NCBI GenBank assembly: GCA_963995525.1
Contig: OZ023211.1
Span: 1,412,667 to 1,476,666 of the forward strand
DNA length: 64,000 nucleotides
From: Escarpia spicata
Lineage: Eukaryota > Annelida > Polychaeta > Sabellida > Siboglinidae
Reading direction: 5' to 3'
Positions 32,301 to 44,335 of this stretch are shown piece after piece. Positions within the stretch are counted from its first letter, which is position 1; each line of letters starts with the position of its first letter. The notes under the pieces are model-generated. The model did no database searches. It was not told the DNA's origin and saw nothing but the letters and a program-made list of their open reading frames with translations. The position numbers were made by a program, and so were the translations under genes.

Positions 32301-33289
32301 CAACAAGTTCCCCCTCTCAATGCTCAAACAAACAACAAGTTCTCCCTCTCAAGGTTCAAACAAACAACAAGTTCTCCCTCTCAAGGTTCAAACAAACAAC
32401 AAGTTCCCCCTCTTAATGCTCAAACAAACAACAAGTTCCCCCTCTCAAGGCTCAAACAAACAACAAGTTCCCCCTCTCAATGCTCAAACAAACAACAAGT
32501 TCTCCCTCTCAAGGTTCAAACAAACAACAAGTTCCCCCTCTCAATGCTCAAACAAAAACAAGTTCTCCCTCTCAATGCTCAAACAAACAACAAGTTCCCC
32601 CTCTCAATGCTCAAACAAACAACAAGTTCCCCCTCTCAATGCTCAAACAAACAACAAGTTCCCCCTCTCAAGGCTCAAACAAACAACAAGTTCCCCCTCT
32701 CAATGCTCAAACAAACAACAAGTTCCCCCTCTCAAGGCTCAAACAAACAACAAGTTCCCCCTCTCAATGCTCAAACAAACAACAAGTTCCCCCTCTCAAT
32801 GCTCAAACAAACAACAAGTTCCCCCTCTCAATGCTCAAACAAACAACAAGTTCCCCCTCTCAATGCTCAAACAAACAACAAGTTCCCCCTCTCAAGGCTC
32901 AAACAAACAACAAGTTCTCCCTCTCAAGGTTCAAACAAACAACAAGTTCTCCCTCTCAAGGTTCAAACAAACAACAAGTTCTCTGTCTCAAGGCTCAAAC
33001 AAACAACAAGTTCCCCCTCTCAAGGCTCAAACAAACAACAAGTTCCCCCTCTCAATGCTCAAACAAACAACAGGTTCTCCCTCTCAAGGTTCAAACAAAC
33101 AACAAGTTCTCCCTCTCAAGGCTCAAACAAACAACAAGTTCCCCCTCTCAAGGCTCAAACAAACAACAAGTTCCCCCTCTCAATGCTCAAACAAACAACA
33201 AGTTCCCCCTCTCAAGGCTCAAACAAACAACAAGTTCCCCCTCTCAAGGCTCAAACAAACAACAAGTTCTCTGTCTCAAGGCTCAAACC
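29388..33289. repeat. 32-bp minisatellite, about 122 copies
   Basis: The 32-bp unit is CAAACAAACAACAAGTTCC followed by CCCTCTCAATGCT. Three tail types alternate (caatgctc, caaggctc, caaggttc) with C/T in 'gttcCcc/gttcTcc'. The unit has no stop in any of the three plus frames, which produces overlapping frames of up to 602 codons with a 32-residue period. Rare variants recur at about 800 bp (31240 and 32040; 31748 and 32552), showing a higher-order repeat. Confidence 0.97.
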
Positions 33290-33362
33290 AGTTACCGTAT
33301 TGTACCACATAAACAGGTCCCTAAGGGCTGTTATAAGGGCAAATAACGGGCATAAAGCATCA

Positions 33363-34081
33363 ATATCAGCAAAGATAGCCATGCCTACTTCTGATATCAA
33401 CAAAGATGGCCATGCTTGCTTCTGATATCAGCAAAGATGACCATGCCTGCTTCTGATATCAGCAAAGATGGCCATGCCTGCTTCTGATATCAGCAAAGAT
33501 GGCCATGCCTGCTTCTGATATCAGTAAAGATGACCATGCCTGCTTCTGATATCAGCAAAGATGGCCATGCCTGCTTCTGATATCAGCAAAGATGGCCATG
33601 CCTACTTCTGATATCAGCAAAGATGGCCATGCCTGCTTCTGATATCAGCAAAGATGGCCATGCCTGCTTCTGATATCAGCAAAGATGACCATGCCTGCTT
33701 CTGATATCAGCAAAGATGGCCATGCCTGCTTCTGATAACAGCAAAGATGGCCATGCCTGCTTCTGATATCAGTAAAGATGACCATGCCTGCTTCTGATAT
33801 TAGCAAAGATGGCCATGCCTGCTTCTGATATCAGCAAATATGGCCATGCCTGCTTCTGATATCAGCAAAGATGGCCATGCCTGCTTCTGATATCAGCAAA
33901 GATGGCCATGCCTGCTTCTGATATCAGCAAATATGGCCATGCCTGCTTCTGATATCAGCAAAGATGGCCATGCCTGCTTCTGATATCAGCAAAGATGACC
34001 ATGCCTGCTTCTGATATCAGCAAAGATGGCCATGCCTACTTCTGATATCAGCAAATAAGGCCATGCCTACTTCTGATATCT
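33363..34081. repeat. 31-bp minisatellite, about 23 copies
   Basis: The unit is GATATCAGCAAAGATGGCCA followed by TGCCTGCTTCT, with variants gatgAcc, tActtc and aaaTatgg. Most units contain AAGATGGCC, a YY1/Pho-type core on one strand. It starts about 75 bp after the 32-bp array but is unrelated in sequence. Confidence 0.95.
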
Positions 34082-34474
34082 GTAAGGTGTGTTTTTTCTC
34101 ACAACATTGAACAAAATTTGATATTTATACAGACATGGATCTTTTTTATTAGTAAAAAACAATAACAAAGTAGTAAATAATCCAGGCATCCTATAAATAT
34201 TTGAGTTACTTATGATTTGTTTAAATTCTGGAAGAAAGACAGTTGGCATTCTGTCAGCGTTATACACAGGACTGCATCAAGTTTCTGATAATAAAGTAAT
34301 TGTGATTATTTTGTGGGAATAACTAGATTGTCTATAACTAAATTTTGAAAAACCCTTCAATACCAAATAGGAACAAGAACATATATGACAACAAATGAGT
34401 GATAAATTAAGTGTATAATCACTGATTAAAAACATCCAATTTGAACATATGGTACAACAGAAGATGCTAATTTA
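34082..34474. other. AT-rich spacer
   Basis: No coding, RNA or repeat feature recognised. Confidence 0.5.
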
Positions 34475-35030
34475 ACAAGATTGTCACTCAGAGAATTAAC
34501 TCTAGGTGGCAGGTGGACAAGGAAGCCCTTTGGCTTATCGAGAGTCCAACCTTTTTATCTATGTGTATCCCGCCCTTCTGAGGTATGTGTCGATTTTATT
34601 TTTAAACATATTCATGCTACTAGCACCCACACAATCAGCAGGTAATCTGTTCCATTCATTCAGTCCTTTGTGAAAATGAGAACTTTCTTATATCTAATCT
34701 ACACTGCTCCTTTGCTAATGTAACTTCATGTCCTCTAGTCCTTCCATTTTTCTTAACTGAGAAAAAAATATTTCTATCAATATTTTCATAACCATTTATT
34801 ATTTTAAACACTTCTATCTGATCTCCTCTCAATCTCCTGGTCTCTAGTGTTGTTAAACCACATTCTCTTAGGCGAATTTCATAACTAAGATCCCTAAGTT
34901 TTGGTATCATTTTAGTCGCTCTCCTCTGTACTCTTTCTAGCATATCTATGTCCTTCTTGCGATATGGCCTCCACACTTGTATACAATATTCTAAATGAGG
35001 CATAACTATTGTTTTGTACAGCGGTGTTAG
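34475..35030 (-). mobile_element. LINE-C copy 1, 5'-truncated
   Basis: On the minus strand: PLYKTIVMPHLEYCIQVWRP, MLERVQRRATKMIPKLR, CGLTTLETRRLRGDQIEVFK, then, after a short deletion causing a frameshift near 34665, NEWNRLPADCVGAS and MFKNKIDTYLRRAGY. This is the thumb and C-terminal tail of a CR1-like non-LTR retrotransposon. The 3' UTR is shared with the other copies (CTCTCGATAAGCCAAAGGGC) and ends in a TTGTTAAAT-type tail, not poly(A). The 5' part is missing, typical of truncated insertion. Confidence 0.9.
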
Positions 35031-38000
35031 AATCAATTGCCCTCACTACCTCAGGCGTCACTGGTTGTGCTTTCTTTAGTACAGCCAAACCTTGTTTCAC
35101 TCAGTAACATAGCCACATCACAATTATGGTCACGCAAAGAACGTCCAGAATTATTTCAGTGTCAGTAAAATATAGGAAATTAGTTTTGCTAATACAGTCA
35201 CCATGTCACTTAGGCCACTTTGACCCAGTCCCAAGGGCGACCTTAATAGAAAGGTCGCACTGCATTCTAATTAATCTCTGAATGTTGCACACAATATTGT
35301 ATTCTTGTTATTGTCGAATGTTAGTTGGATGGCCTAATCTCATATAAAAATAGTAGTATTTATTTATGATATCTACAAGATTATATGCAGGATTAAATTA
35401 GACTGTGTGTTATTGCAAATGTACGTCCAAAAATTAGAGCCAAAGTCTAAATTGGGGAGACATTAAATATGACGTGAGAAAGATAAATACGGCTACAGTT
35501 CTGTACAAAATAGAGAAGCCTACACCTTTATGTGAAACCAATACACAATCAATCAAGTCTTAGCGAGAAATGCTGATGGAGATATCAAAAATGATGAATG
35601 AAGTCATGTACTACAATTTTAGGAAAAAACGCCACATATAACCCAGCGAAGTGGAAGGGGAGCCCAACGAGTCCCGCCAGAGCGCAGGCGACGCGTGCGT
35701 GGTAATACGCAAGACGTGTCGCCTCACTTAGACGACTCATCAATACTGTTTCTCCGCGAAACGACGCACGGCCGAGAATCCTAATCAGCTGAGACAGACT
35801 TTTTCTGATTGCCGCTACTACGATTACTACTACAACATTGGCTTTTACCGCTTACTACAACCAGCACTCTCTCGTGAATCAATAGGCTCACTGAATCAAC
35901 GACACACACACTCACGTCTCTCTCCCTGATGCTGGCGTGGCAAAAACACACGTACAATATCTGTATATCGCCCAATCACGATTACGGCAACTACACTTAA
36001 CTTAGACAACATCTGATTGGAGTCCAAGTCACCGAAATAAATCCGGGGTTAAGACCTCTAGACTGGTTGTTATCTGTGCAGAATAACCCTGAGTAGAGAA
36101 TGACCTTCCTAGAAGAAAGCCCCCCTTTGTAGGGTATAAGTCGTAGTAACTTGGCACATGGGTGGCATTACTTCTGCAGTGTAATGGTACTCATTTAATC
36201 TTACATTTATTATTCCTTTCACAAACATAAAATCACACCATTGAAGTACATAATAAACCTATCTGATTGCACGGTTTTTAAAAATACAAACATCTTTTAC
36301 TGGTAATTTTGGAGAATGATCTATTAACATTTCTGAATAAATATCAATTCGTTCCAGCTATTACTGTCTTTATAGTAATACTTATCCTAAAATGAATTGG
36401 ATATTTGCTGATAAAAACTGCAACATTATGCATTTGTCTACCATGATGTTTGTTAATTAAATGTCAACTCTGACAAAGAGTCTGCTCCAAAATTCAAATC
36501 ATGGTTCCGATTTCAGTTAATAAAAGCATGCAATATTTATCTTTTGATATCCCTCAAAATCTACAGATGATTTGAATGTTTCCTTTCCTGCCAAAAGAGC
36601 CTTCTTTTACCCCACAGTATTTCACTTAAAGTGAGAAATTGTTGTTATCATGAATGAAAACCAACCGGGAATTCAGGGCAAAATACCACAGCTTTCATAA
36701 CCCTTTAATTAATGACCAGAATTAAAGGTTAATCAGTAGAGGGTCTGACAAAGCCGGGAACGTGTCCGACTACTTCTGCTGGAGATATTACGTCAAGTGG
36801 CATCAGTGCTCAAGAAATCAGTGCCCAGATAAAAACGAAAACAGAAGGTTACCCCGGCAGATAACGGGCAGAAATTTGTCATCATAATTTCTCATCTGCC
36901 AACGTCGGATTATGCAGCGAAAATTAATACACTCTGAAAGATCTTGAGTGGCGATGTTGCTGGAACAAACCCGCCTCGATCTGCCCACGCAGCATCGTTA
37001 CATCATATTCATCCGCATTATCAACAAGACTATCTCGCCATGACAAATGCTATTTCAAAGTTATTACAAATCCTGTCGAAATAAATAAAAAATTAAGCCT
37101 CTCAATGTGATACACCAACCTCCATCTGACATATCAATAGGTCGATACAGACAACAATGCTTGGTTGGCATCGACGCCATTCTTGCATAATATAATTGCC
37201 CTAATCTCTTTCCGCTGTGACGTGACAGCCTTCCCAAGTCAAGTTTGATTAACCTTAATCGAACCTACATCTGTACATCAAAACGGCTAATTTTCACCGC
37301 CTCACAAACAACTGCCAACGTGAACACGCAAAATTATGCACGATTAACATGGCGGTTTATCTGGCCAGCTGCTATCCAAATTTCAAACGGGTCTTCCTGT
37401 TTGTATTGTAATCAGTTTAACGCCAGTCAAGTTTCAAACGGACATTTGTCTGCATGAATATCAAACGTCCTCCCGCGAAGTTCATCTATATTCCAAGCCA
37501 CGCGTTTCAAACCAAACATACGCATTTAAAATGCCTTCAATGGCATGCGTTCGGCGTGAACTTCACACACCGAATTCGTGAATAATCTATTGTTTACTGA
37601 AAGTGATACGTAGAAACATACCTGATAATGACGGTATATACATCGTAGTGATGACATTAATGTCCGTCTCCGCCGACTGTGTTTGTGGTATCCTTGCTGG
37701 GGGAGGGCCCCTGTACAGCGGGCTGAGCCATCACAGCCAGCGCAGTGTCAACGGACTTCATTAATGGAACAGCAACGACACTGTCACTGTCACTGAAAGG
37801 TTACACCTGCAGTCACTATGCCCGGCGTGTGTACGCGCGAGCGGCGGCGGCATGCACGCACGGGGGCGTGCATGTTGCGTTTTCTGTGCACGCATTGCGT
37901 ATGAGCATGCATGCATTTATGTGTTTGGACAAGAGAATGTACCAACTAGTTAGATTGACTGGGTGAACCGTTGTGAATAACCTACACAAGACAACACACA

Positions 38001-38212
38001 TTATATCAATGTGTACAATGGACATCGAGACAACGACGACCGACCCAACAACTACACAAATGTTACATCACTTTACCGACTTGTGCTTTAGAGGACAAAT
38101 AGTACCACATATATCTATCTCAATGACAATTTTGTATAGATCCATCGAGTTGAGAATACTATAAATAATTCCGTCATCCACAGTGACAATAACAGCCACT
38201 GAAACAAGAACT
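35031..38212. other. Non-coding stretch
   Basis: No recognisable gene. A CpG-containing GC-richer patch occurs near 35640-35780 and another near 37660-37870. All open frames here are under 75 codons and lack recognisable features. Either patch could be regulatory, but I see no decisive motif. Confidence 0.4.
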
Positions 38213-38463
38213 CGATGACACTCAGTGGGATATTGGTCGATGACACTCAGTGGAATATTGGTCGATGACACTCAGTGGGATATTGGTCGATGACACTCAG
38301 TGGGATATTGGTCGATGACACTCAGTGGGATATTGGTCGATGACACTCACTGGGATATTGGTCGATGACACTCAGTGGGATATTGGTCGATGACACTCAC
38401 TGGGATATTGGTCGATGACACTCACTGGGATATTGGTCGATGACACTCACTGGGATATTGGTC
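38213..38463. repeat. 25-bp minisatellite, about 10 copies
   Basis: The unit is GATGACACTCAGTGGGATAT plus TGGTC, with a cAGt/cACt alternation. Very little other variation. Confidence 0.95.
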
Positions 38464-38569
38464 AATATCAGCAGGCAGAGGGGTCAGCTCATCCCCAGCC
38501 CACTAGGGTGTGCAACTGACACAACTTGACAAGTCAATTAGCACTCAGTAAATGGGTGGGAGGTAGGAC

Positions 38570-38985
38570 ATGTGACTTATGTGGTCCTTTGAGCCTGTGA
38601 CTTCTGTTGGTCCTTTGAGCATGTGACTTCTGGGGTCCTTTGAGCCTATGACTTTTGGTGGTCCTTTGAGCCTGTGACTTCTCGTGATCCTTTGAGCCTG
38701 TGACTTCTGGTAGTCCTTTGAACCTGTGACTTCTGGTGGTCCTTTGAACCTGTGACATCTGGTGGTCCTTTGAGCCTGTGACTTCTTGGGGTCCTTTGAA
38801 CCTGTGACTTTCATAGGTTCTTTGAACCTGTGGCTTCTGTAGGTCCTTTTGACCTGTGACTTCTGGAGATCTTTTGGATTTGTGATTTTGTAGGTCCTTT
38901 GAACCTGTGACATCTGGTGGTCCTTTGGAACTGTGACTTCTGTAGGTCCTTTGAAGCTTAGACTTCTGGTGGTCCTCTGTTCCTT
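38570..38985 (-). repeat. 26-bp minisatellite, about 16 diverged copies
   Basis: The plus-strand unit is GTCCTTTGAACCTGTGACTT plus CTGGTG, with many substitutions. On the minus strand it lies in a 210-codon open frame (38534-39166) whose first 60 residues are non-repetitive. The repeated part reads as a 26-residue period because 26 is not a multiple of three. No domain is recognisable, so it is not called as a gene. Confidence 0.9.
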
Positions 38986-41279
38986 CTGGAGAACCTTTCT
39001 TCCTTATCTTAGTGCCAATGGAAGTAAAAGGGAGTAACCCAACCTCAGCCCCTGGGAGACCAGAGTGAAAGACATCTGGCCATTCAAAAACATATTTTAC
39101 TTCTTTGGTTAAACTTGTTGATTGTTGCCCTGTCAGGACCTTCCGTGCGTGATTATTCATAACCACTTACTGGTCAAATCCATCACAGATGACTATTGCT
39201 AGACTCTAATTAACTGCAACCAGCCTAAATCAATGGCAACTAATTAAAACCATATATTTCATAAGAACTACAATCTAACTTACATGAGTAGGGGACCCTG
39301 TGACGCTGATCACGTCACTGTCTTCATGTAACGTGCGCGTAATGCCATTAATGTTGTTATTAATAACGACAGCGTACTTAATAACGCGGAGTGTCCTCAT
39401 TAGAGAGACTCCTCTGGCCAGGGTCGCACTCATTAGTTTGATGACACCGACATCGCTGCATCAGCCATGACGCGTCATCTTGCTCAAGACAAGCAATGAC
39501 GGCTGATGTTCGAACTGATTGAATTTCGCCAACAAATCATTTACTGGATTAATGACATCTGCCAGGGAAAAGAGAAACAGGATAGTACGCGGTTGTCGTT
39601 CAAAGCACTGTATGTAGGGTCGATTAATTGGTTCTCAGCATGCGACTTATCCCACTCTGAGAGATCACAGTCCAACGCCTGTCATTGCCAGGAAATCTCG
39701 GTCATTGTGTGTCATGGCTCACAGTAGACGGCGGTCAATGAAGGAAAAGATGACCACCACACTACGATGCTCCAGTCACTACGTAATGTGCATCCACCAT
39801 GTTGGAAAATTAGAGTTGGATACACTGTGTTGGACGTGTAATGTGATAAGTTAATTAAAAAATAAATTAGAAACAGGAAACTAGAGTTGACCTGATCAGT
39901 CCACTATTAATGTCAAAGCAGAAGTAATTAAGATGATTTAATGGTTGCACTGAACGGACCGTAATGAATAGTTTGATCGGTCCATAATTAAGCTGATTTA
40001 CATAGGTGATTAAAATGATTTAAGTAAGTGAAGTAAAAGTCTCACCTTCGAGCGTCAAACCTAAGAATCGATGACCATAGAAATGCCAATAAAACATATT
40101 GTGACATCTCAAAGATAATGTAGGGTTCGTCAACTCCTCTGTTTGACAGTGCATTAAGCAAGTGGAATGTGGACTTGGAAGAGAACGCTGCTGACACTTG
40201 TCCTACTACTTGCTGCAGTTGCCATGTTGTAACTCGGCTGGTGTTGATGAGTAATAAACTCCTCTACCCACACTATGGGGCCTGGAATCTTTTGTCGTGT
40301 TAATCATTGGTTGTGGTTACACTAGGAGGGCAATGTGATCTTGTAGTAGGCTCACAGTCTTAGTGTAATCAACACAATAAATGATTACAACTAGTCTCAT
40401 TCACGGCTGTAGGGAAAGTAAAAGGAAAAAGGAACAAACAAAAAGTAACAGCTTATTTTATTTACTATTACTATTTTATACATTACAAAAGCACCTGTGT
40501 GTTAAGATATTGTGTATTTCAAAGGCACGTGTACGGCATGCTGATGTTAACTGAATAAAATGATAACATTGCATTAAATAAACATCAATGAATAAAAAGC
40601 AGAGAACTGCAGAGAACTGAGAAATATCACCATTTAAAAATATGTTGGACACTGGTAGAAAACAGAAAAGTGCAGAAACTCAGTTATAGCAAGTTATTGT
40701 TTAAGATGTTGACATTCAGTCAAAATATGTTAATCACTGACATCACCCAAGTGCCAGATAAATATTACCAACTACCCCCACCAGGAGGTGCCACTGACAC
40801 TGCGTCCAGCGTACACTGGCCTGGTGCAGCTGTCACTGTTGACTGCCCTACTGACCCAGCTGTGGCCAGACAGCTGGGGTCACTGCACTGGGCTGACCCA
40901 TGGTCATTACCGTCTGCAGCACTTGGGTCAGCTGTCTGGTCACTGGAGCTGGCTTGACCAGTGGCCTCAATCAGGACACCATACTGTACTATGGCTGCAG
41001 TAAACAGTAGGCTGTACTCTGTATTTTACAGTATCAACTGTTTTACTGGCAACTACTGAACATTAAACTAAGCCGCCGATTCAGAGGCGATTTAACACTC
41101 TCAATACCTGCTAATTTATTCATCTTCCATAAGCAGCTAGATTAAATTCAATACCGATAAACTTGGCACACTCGAACTGATACACAGCACCTAAAAAACG
41201 GGTCGGTATTTATTTTTATTTTCTCCCACGAGCTGTTGAGTAAGAACAGAGGATGACCAGTGACAACCAGATGATACCA
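38986..41279. other. Non-coding stretch
   Basis: No gene recognised. At about 40846-40880 TGACCCAGCTGT and ACAGCTGGGGTCA form a near-perfect 12-bp stem, followed by further GTCA/TGAC- and CAGCTG-rich sequence to about 40975. Elsewhere AT-rich. Confidence 0.4.
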
Positions 41280-42020
41280 TATCACATGACACCCGCCAAC
41301 ACACCCCCCTCCTCGCCACTACGCGGATACGATTTCAAGAAACAGAGACACACAGAAAGACTCCGCTCGAATTCCATAGAATTCCCTGAAACTGCATAGA
41401 CCACTCGCAACATAATTGTTTTATGTTGGGGGGGGAAATAGCCATGAATGACATGCAATCAGTTTTCGTCACTCCCTGTGACTAGTTCTCACTGAGAGAA
41501 ATCGATCGGCAGCGTAAGCCCGCAGGCGCCCTGGTGGCAGAGCGTGGGGGCGTTTACAGATGGAGGGCGGCTACTGCAGCCACTACACTACCACAACCAC
41601 TGCCACTACTTTGCTGGTGTACCACCACCACCGCTACCGCCGCACGGTGGACACTGACCCAAATGTCACGCCACCAACAGCTCATCTGCATAAGGTAGCG
41701 GTAAAAAGTTGCCAGAGCAATATTGATTGATGTCGTTGGTGCGTCTACTTACAACCGTTGAAGCAGTGAGCACAGCCACGGTGGCTTTGAAGGTCCACGG
41801 CTCTCAAGACCCACAAGGGGGGCTGGCCAAGTGAACAGGATTCTTGCATAATAATAGCCACTTTGGACCCCGACAGGCGTGTTCGAGCTGGCGAACATGT
41901 ACCTAAATGGTTAAATGGTGGAGGGAGGGATGCCGGGCGTGTTGTGGGGCGGGCTGATGGCGGGCGATCGTAAGGAGACCCTGATAACCAGGGCAGCAAA
42001 GGCAGCCGCCTCGCCATGAC
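41280..42020 (-). other. GC-rich region with a possible non-BCL11 exon
   Basis: This stretch is GC-richer than its surroundings. On the minus strand a 90-codon open frame (41745-42017) ends at CGGTTGTAAGTAG, which contains the strong 5' splice consensus GTAAGT. The translated sequence (for example RAVDLQSHRGCAHCFNG) matches nothing I know. It could be an upstream or alternative first exon of a minus-strand transcript, or chance. Confidence 0.2.
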
Positions 42021-43554
42021 TCATACAACTACCACTCTTCAACGATCCAATTTATTGGTGCAAAAAACTATCCGAGCGCCTTCAATGGTACAGGGTGGAA
42101 GGTCAGTAGCAGATCCGGTCAGGCGATATCTACCCCACCCCATCGCCTCCACACCCTCTACATGTGACCCCTCTGTGCGTGGGAGCTTGGAGCTCGGCTG
42201 GCACGTAGATAAGAACATTAAAAATAACATCTTTTGTCTGCGGCAAAACCGCACTTCTTTGTAGAACGGACAATCTACAATAAAGAACACGAGCAGAGTT
42301 CCTCCCCACAGTGACATGACAAACTGAGATGGCAAGAAATATTAATCACCAACCCCTTTTTTGTACCCAAAATTCAGATTCTCCAAACATATATATATGT
42401 GTCATAACTCGTTAATATATAGGATTTGAAATCTAATTAAATTCTCACCAACAGAGACAATTAATAGGAAAAAATGCAGTGGATTTCATGACCTATTGGG
42501 TGGTCCTCAGTTTGGCTGGAGTATGGAAAAGACCCTAGTTGAAGCCAACGATACGATGGCAGATTATAAGTAGTTCGGGGTGAAATAGACAACAGAAAGA
42601 CGTCCTATCAAAACGTCCCGTGCTGCCATTCGCTGAATACACGGGATAATATCAGCAGATCCAATTTAAATAGGAATTTCAAAATTAGGCTCTTTAGTGA
42701 CACAGAGTGCAGAAATTGCTTTTCATTGCTACTTGGCCGGCTGGCTGGTGACACGCAACCCGCCTGTCAGCCACACTGACGGATAGTAGCCCCCCCAGCA
42801 TTGTACGCCACACGTGGCGTGGTTGTAGCACCAATGAACAAGTGTATCATAGTCAATTAATTGCCCCTGCAAAGATAAGTAAGCAAAGCCCAAAAGCTAG
42901 AACAAAATCTTCACATTCTGTGTTTAATTTTTTGGAATTTACATTTTAAACTTTACAAACTGCAGTTCTAGAAGAACACACAGTTAATGAAAAATTTAGT
43001 AGACAAAGCTTACTAATACATTGAAAAACGCAGTTGGTAAGAGCAATATTTCTACAATGTAATGTAGTAGTTGTATTACATGGAAGACTTGAAATGAGAT
43101 CAAATATTCAACTTTTTATCCAGGGCTATTCTGGCGTATTAGCGTCCAACATGGGAAGTTATTTATTCATAAACCAACAGGCCATTCGCTGCCAATGAGT
43201 TACACCGGTAGACTGATCACAAACGAAGAAAATTAGACTAAATGGTCAGATAAATGATTACTCCTGTAACCTGCGCAGAATCTTGCTGAAAAATGTAATT
43301 GTACTCATAACTTAATTCAAGAGTCAGACTGTTTAGCAAAGAAAATATATTAACCAATGGCAATCAAATGTTTTAATTAACGCAGATTTCTTATTGTAAA
43401 TATAATAATGGTCAACATGTCAAAATATTTCACTGTGGTGCCTAGATTTCTCGAGGAACGTAGCACCAGCTAGTGCACAGGTAAGTCAATACAAAACATG
43501 CATCAGTTTCTCACGTAGAGAACACGTTGACATGCAAGGAAAATTGCCGTAATA
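42021..43554. other. AT-rich non-coding stretch
   Basis: No gene, RNA or repeat signal recognised; open frames are under 100 codons and featureless. Confidence 0.45.
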
Positions 43555-44335
43555 AAAATATGATACATTTAATGGCGTTTGTGTGTCCTGCAAATGAAAG
43601 TGCCAACCAACAAGAGGAGGAAGACAGATTTCTGTAATCATCAGATGCGTTTTATACTTTTACTAAACGATTCTGGCTTTTTTGCACTTGTTTCCCAAGG
43701 TTGTACCGGACCCACTTTCACTAACTGTGAGCATACTAATACACATCATACCTGGGTTATGTGAATCGCCCTAGCAACCGGTTACAAGGATATATAATTT
43801 CGGAGCCTAGAAGGTAGATCTTTAACAAGACAAGATTTAACAAGATTGCCACCCAAAGAATTAACTCTAGGTGGCAGGTGGACAAAGAAGCCCTTTGGCT
43901 TATCAAGAGTCCAACCCTTTTATCTATGTGTATCCCGCCCTTCTGAGGTGTGTCGACTTTATTTTTAAACATATTCAGGCTACTAGCACCAACACAATCA
44001 GCAGATAATCTGTTCCATTCATTTACAGTCCTTTGTGAAAATTATAACTTTCTTATGTCTAATCTACACTGCTCCTTTATTAATGTAACTTCATGTCCTC
44101 TGGTCTTTCGATCTTATCAAATATAACTGTTCGATAAAGAAACTAAACCCTGTGCATCGAAACCTTAAACAAATTAGATCCATTCTATGGTGCCCTGTTT
44201 TTTTTACATAGCCAAAGTAGTCTATAGTGCAAAATCACAGAGAAAGTAGTCCATACAGTACAATATGTTTTTATCTGCATATATGTCAATCCACACTTGA
44301 CATTGTGTATTACCAATCATAGTTTGTTATCCAGC
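43555..44335 (+). repeat. Dispersed repeat D, copy 2, interrupted by LINE-C
   Basis: The left part (43555-43825) and right part (44118-44335) correspond to consecutive sequence of copy 1 (26450-26930): CTGGCTTTTTTGCACT, GTAGATCTT, GTTCGAT.AA then CTAAACCCT, AAAGTAGTCCATACAG, GTGTATTACCAATC. The LINE-C fragment sits between them. Confidence 0.8.
43826..44117 (-). mobile_element. LINE-C copy 2, 3'-end fragment nested in repeat D
   Basis: The minus strand encodes the extreme C-terminus (RGHEVTL, NEWNRLSADCVGAS, MFKNKVDT) and the shared 3' UTR with GGTTGGACTCTTGATAAGCC and AGAGTTAATTCTTTGGGTGG. It has only the last ~290 bp of the element. Its position inside repeat D gives the order of events: repeat D first, LINE-C second. 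Confidence 0.85.

Noticed and set aside
29388..33289. Long ORFs (up to 602 codons) as a repeat-protein gene
   Set aside because: Open in all three forward frames because a stop-free 32-bp unit cycles through frames; no start context, domain or frame-specific constraint.
33363..34081. CRISPR-like array with about 31-bp repeats
   Set aside because: Units are directly contiguous with no spacers, and the genome is animal. The same applies to the 31-, 32- and 34-bp arrays elsewhere.
38534..39166. 210-codon minus-strand ORF as a gene
   Set aside because: Most is the 26-bp array cycling through frames, and the 60-residue non-repeat start has no recognised homology.
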